From Firmicutes bacterium UBA7523 (GTDB taxonomy: Bacteria > Bacillota > Dethiobacteria > Dethiobacterales > Dethiobacteraceae): a stretch of 16,035 nt of DNA. The stretch's first letter is position 1; each line of letters starts with the position of its first letter. Shown here piece after piece: positions 13,626 through 16,035 of this stretch. The notes beneath the pieces were generated by a model. That model did not search any database, had not been told where the DNA came from, and worked only from the letters and a program-made list of their open reading frames with translations. The position numbers and the translations under genes were made by a program. The DNA is taken from assembly GCA_002479415.1 (NCBI GenBank), contig DLMZ01000053.1:1-16035 (forward strand), given 5' to 3'.

Positions 13626-14474
13626 CTAAGGCTTATTTGCTTCTACTACAACCTTAAAACAGTCCGTGTCTTGCTCCACTGTCAGCTTCCACCCCAATTT
13701 TTTTGTTATCTCGTCAACAATATGGAGTCCGTAACCTCTCTCCTTCCCACCCTTGGTTGAATAACCTGGGGCAAAAAGATTGCCTTCTTCAACAATGCGG
13801 CCGTTATAAGTATTTGCCACAGCGATAACAGCTCCAAACGGATCTTCCGTAATTTCAACCTTAATCTGTTTTTCAAGATTTTGCGGCAATGACACACAAG
13901 CTTCTATGGCATTATCGAGTAGATTTCCGAGAATAGTCACAACATCTAACGCATTCCGCTCGTAACATTTGAGATTGGCCAGGCAGTGATACTTAACTTT
14001 TATCCACTTTCCTGCAGCATAGGAGAACTTAACATTAAGCAAAGCGTCCAATTCCTCCAGCCCTGTGTTTATATGAAATATCCCCTCATTAAGCTTTTCA
14101 TTATAATTTGTAAGATAGCCCTTCATTTTCTCTAGATCTTGTTTATTGAGATAGAACTCCAACACAAGCAAATGGTTCTTAAGGTCATGATAATGCTGAC
14201 GATAAATCCGGTTTTGATCGGCTACATGCTGAAACTTTAACTCCTGAATGCGAAGTCTCTCCATTTCTTGGTTAGTTCTATTAAGATTGCGGATTATAAT
14301 TATTACTATAATATTTAGTCCAAACACAAAAAAACCAACTGCTAGATTAACCGAGTCGGCATTAGGGGATTGCAAGTAATTGTGCTTTATCATTAACTGC
14401 TGATTTATAATAATTGCCAGCAGCATCATCTGCAAAACACTAATTAACATTGCACTATAATAGTGCTTTTTCAT
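13626..14474 (-). CDS. Short GHKL sensor histidine kinase, AgrC/HPK10 type
   Basis: The 282-residue kinase probably phosphorylates the LytTR response regulator two genes upstream. It has only two predicted membrane helices (about 8-27 and 43-61), then a linker helix. The phosphoacceptor region YRQHYHDLKNHL has H96 as the likely phosphorylated residue in the HPK10 pattern. The GHKL ATPase domain shows the N box LGNLLDNAIEAC and the G box FAPGYSTKGGKERGYGLHIV. AgrC proteins normally carry about six membrane helices; here most of that sensor part appears in the preceding gene. The ATG at 14474 is preferred because GGCGG lies 8 nt upstream; an in-frame ATG at 14495 has no such site. It overlaps the preceding gene by 20 nt. 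Confidence 0.9.
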   Translation of the reverse strand: MKKHYYSAMLISVLQMMLLAIIINQQLMIKHNYLQSPNADSVNLAVGFFVFGLNIIVIIIIRNLNRTNQEMERLRIQELKFQHVADQNRIYRQHYHDLKNHLLVLEFYLNKQDLEKMKGYLTNYNEKLNEGIFHINTGLEELDALLNVKFSYAAGKWIKVKYHCLANLKCYERNALDVVTILGNLLDNAIEACVSLPQNLEKQIKVEITEDPFGAVIAVANTYNGRIVEEGNLFAPGYSTKGGKERGYGLHIVDEITKKLGWKLTVEQDTDCFKVVVEANKP

Positions 14475-14937
14475 TTCCTTCACCGCCTTCATCACAAAAA
14501 AGCACCAAGCCCTTGCTGCGAATATATAAGGACAAAAAAAGCATTGTCGTAACCTGCGGCAAAAAAGCCAAAAACTGCAAAGCTATGTTCACTTCAAATA
14601 TTTTCGGGTTAAGGCCTGCAAATATTGAAATTACATTAATATTTATAAATTCTATTGTAAAATATATCGACACCGACAAAAAAACGGCTATTAATCTTTG
14701 CAACGGATTTTGTACTTTGGACAAACTGAGGCCTATATATATACCGAGAATTAAAAGCAATACATTAATTATAAAGCTTCCAATTGTTTTATTTGCAGCA
14801 AATACCATTGTGCCGGCAAATAAAGCTGTTAAGATTACGTTTATCCATTTTGCTTTACCCCGAAGAAGCGAAATAGACAACAAAGCAACTACCGCTGCCT
14901 CCGGTATCGAAAACAAAAGAATACGCATGAGAAGCAT
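14455..14937 (-). CDS. Integral membrane protein, probable detached AgrC-like sensor domain
   Basis: The 160-residue protein is almost entirely hydrophobic, with about five predicted membrane helices (roughly 5-25, 31-49, 53-72, 80-97 and 117-139) and a short charged C-terminal tail (FCDEGGEGNEKALL). No catalytic motif is visible. It opens MLLMRILLFSIPEAAVVALL. Length, helix number and position directly before a two-helix AgrC-type kinase suggest that it supplies the pheromone-sensing membrane part of a split receptor. This role is inferred from context. GAGGTG lies 5 nt before the ATG, at the very end of the response regulator gene, and its 3' end overlaps the kinase start, so all three are probably translationally coupled. 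Confidence 0.8.
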   Translation of the reverse strand: MLLMRILLFSIPEAAVVALLSISLLRGKAKWINVILTALFAGTMVFAANKTIGSFIINVLLLILGIYIGLSLSKVQNPLQRLIAVFLSVSIYFTIEFININVISIFAGLNPKIFEVNIALQFLAFLPQVTTMLFLSLYIRSKGLVLFCDEGGEGNEKALL

Positions 14938-14941
14938 ACAC

Positions 14942-15652
14942 TCACCTCTTAAAAAACTTTTTATATGTTTCTCGAAAGCACTTGTAATATTTTTCTGTAA
15001 GCACCGCCTGCTCTTTTGTTCCCCGAAAGAAGATATAATAAGAATCTCTTGAAACTTTTTTGACGGACTCTACCTTACTTATACTAACAACATATGAGCG
15101 CGAAGTCTGGCAAAAATAATCTTTAGGCAGCATCAGGGATATTTCTTTTAAGCTAAGCGCGGCTAAATACTCCCCATTTACTGCATATATTTTTGTTCTA
15201 TTTCGTAACGCCTCTACAAAGACAACGTCGTTTACCTTGACATAAACTGTCTTGCCTTCATAATCAAATGCAATAAACTGCTCTTTTTTTCCATATTTCT
15301 TCTTAATAATATCTAACGATTTATATAGGCGCTCCTTGTCTAAAGGCTTTACCAAGTAGTCAAGAGCATAAAATTCAATCGCTTCTTTTGTGAATCCTTG
15401 GTAAGAAGTAACAAAAATAATCTCGCTGTTGATATTGCTTTCCCTAATCTTTCTGGCTACTTCAATCCCAGACATATCTGGCAAGCCAATATCTAAAAAT
15501 ATTACTTCAACTGGTTTTTTATTAAACGCATCTAATAAGTCCTCACCCTTTTCAGCTACAAACAGAATTTCAAAGCAGCCTTGATTAGCAACTTCTTTTA
15601 CAAGCTCTTCCCTAAATAAAGAATTATCTTCTGCTATCATAACGCCAAGCAT
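14942..15652 (-). CDS. LytTR-family response regulator (AgrA-like)
   Basis: The 236-residue protein has a receiver domain (about 1-120) with the acidic pocket E8/D9 (MIAEDNSLFREE), the phosphoacceptor D54 (IFLDIGLPDMSG), Thr in IIFVTSY, and the conserved Lys in YLVKPLDKERL. A C-terminal LytTR DNA-binding domain (about 130-232) follows, with DVVFVEALRNRTKIYA and FCQTSRSYVVSISKVESV. LytTR proteins bind paired direct repeats upstream of promoters; a candidate pair lies at 13561-13592. The ATG at 15652 has GAGGGGG 8 nt upstream. It follows the AgrB-like gene by 15 nt. Gene order and pairing with an HPK10-type kinase support an AgrA-like role, but AlgR/LytR-type regulators share the same domains. 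Confidence 0.93.
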   Translation of the reverse strand: MLGVMIAEDNSLFREELVKEVANQGCFEILFVAEKGEDLLDAFNKKPVEVIFLDIGLPDMSGIEVARKIRESNINSEIIFVTSYQGFTKEAIEFYALDYLVKPLDKERLYKSLDIIKKKYGKKEQFIAFDYEGKTVYVKVNDVVFVEALRNRTKIYAVNGEYLAALSLKEISLMLPKDYFCQTSRSYVVSISKVESVKKVSRDSYYIFFRGTKEQAVLTEKYYKCFRETYKKFFKR

Positions 15653-15667
15653 TATGATTACCCCCTC

Positions 15668-16035
15668 TTAAATACCTATTTCTTTTAAGTAACGGTCAAA
15701 GAACGATATTACATGCGCACCCGGAGCAGACAGCATCAATGCCTGTGCCGCCAACCCAAAGGAAAACGACAATATAAGCCATTGCAGCCAATCAAAAAAG
15801 CTCCCTGCAAACAAAAGGACAACTGTTCCCATCAGAAATATAAAGTGCTTGTCCCGCAATCTTTTTTTAGCCTGAATAGCTGTAATTGCCAACAATGCTG
15901 CAGAACAATAAAATAAAAGTACACCGTTTAGATAATAAGTATATTTCACAACCCACGACAGCGGCAAAAAATAAACTGTTGTAAAAATCAAGCATCTGTC
16001 ATAACTGGTACAATGCTTCCCCCCGGTAAACATTC
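15668..16035 (-). CDS. AgrB-family pheromone-processing membrane protease, N-terminus outside window
   Basis: About 122 C-terminal residues are present, and the gene continues past the right edge. The visible part begins with MFTGGKHCTSYDRC. Its GGxH and the Cys seven residues later match the catalytic His and Cys of AgrB (H77 and C84 in Staphylococcus aureus). Four membrane helices follow, and a short amphipathic tail ISFFDRYLKEIGI ends the protein. AgrB cleaves the AgrD precursor and joins it into a cyclic thiolactone or lactone signal. No AgrD gene lies between this gene and the response regulator (15 nt), so the precursor must be upstream, elsewhere, or absent. Confidence 0.85.
   Translation of the reverse strand, partial: MFTGGKHCTSYDRCLIFTTVYFLPLSWVVKYTYYLNGVLLFYCSAALLAITAIQAKKRLRDKHFIFLMGTVVLLFAGSFFDWLQWLILSFSFGLAAQALMLSAPGAHVISFFDRYLKEIGI

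Noticed and set aside
14450..15052. 200-codon open frame on the plus strand opposite the membrane protein and response regulator
   Set aside because: Its sequence is low-complexity and basic, as expected from the antisense of AT-rich membrane-protein genes, with no motif.

Overview
The window reads as chromosomal DNA of a spore-forming Clostridia-type Bacillota of moderate GC content. The evidence is a full-length sporulation sigma factor SigH, a cysteine T-box leader, a YacL-type PIN/TRAM membrane protein, a CarD-family regulator, consensus TTGACA/TATAAT promoters and strong GGAGG ribosome binding sites. The species cannot be fixed from the sequence. Almost everything is on the minus strand; the exceptions are nadE and one small gene of unknown function.

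Left part (1-6900). Read in the direction of transcription (right to left), this is the classic gltX - T-box - cysE - cysS - mrnC - thyX - rlmB block, then sigH, then a tRNA cluster (Gly-CCC, initiator fMet, Thr-GGT, the last cut by the window edge). gltX, the cysE operon, sigH and the tRNAs each have a recognisable promoter. The T-box leader carries a UGC specifier, so cysE-cysS and the genes behind them should be induced when tRNA-Cys is uncharged. Compared with the Bacillus subtilis order, thyX sits between mrnC and rlmB, and the gene usually found before sigH (rae1/yacP) is absent.

Middle part (6900-12620). nadE, encoding a long glutamine-dependent NAD synthetase, is inverted between ispF and gltX. 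It shares with gltX a compact divergent promoter region centred on an inverted repeat, and ends at a bidirectional terminator shared with ispF. yacL, ispD and ispF form one tightly packed operon. carD is a separate gene with tandem promoters and its own terminator. A small cysteine-rich gene of unknown function diverges from carD.

Right part (12620-16035). An IclR-family regulator is followed by a more AT-rich module that looks like an unusual agr-type quorum-sensing locus: an AgrB-like processing protease (cut by the window edge), a LytTR response regulator, a separate five-helix membrane protein, and a short GHKL histidine kinase with only two membrane helices. The last two look like an AgrC receptor split into two genes. 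No AgrD pheromone gene is visible. Between the kinase gene and iclR lies a consensus promoter preceded by direct repeats resembling AgrA/LytTR sites and followed by an intrinsic hairpin. It could give a short RNA or an attenuated iclR leader. This module and its target region are the most interesting part of the window.
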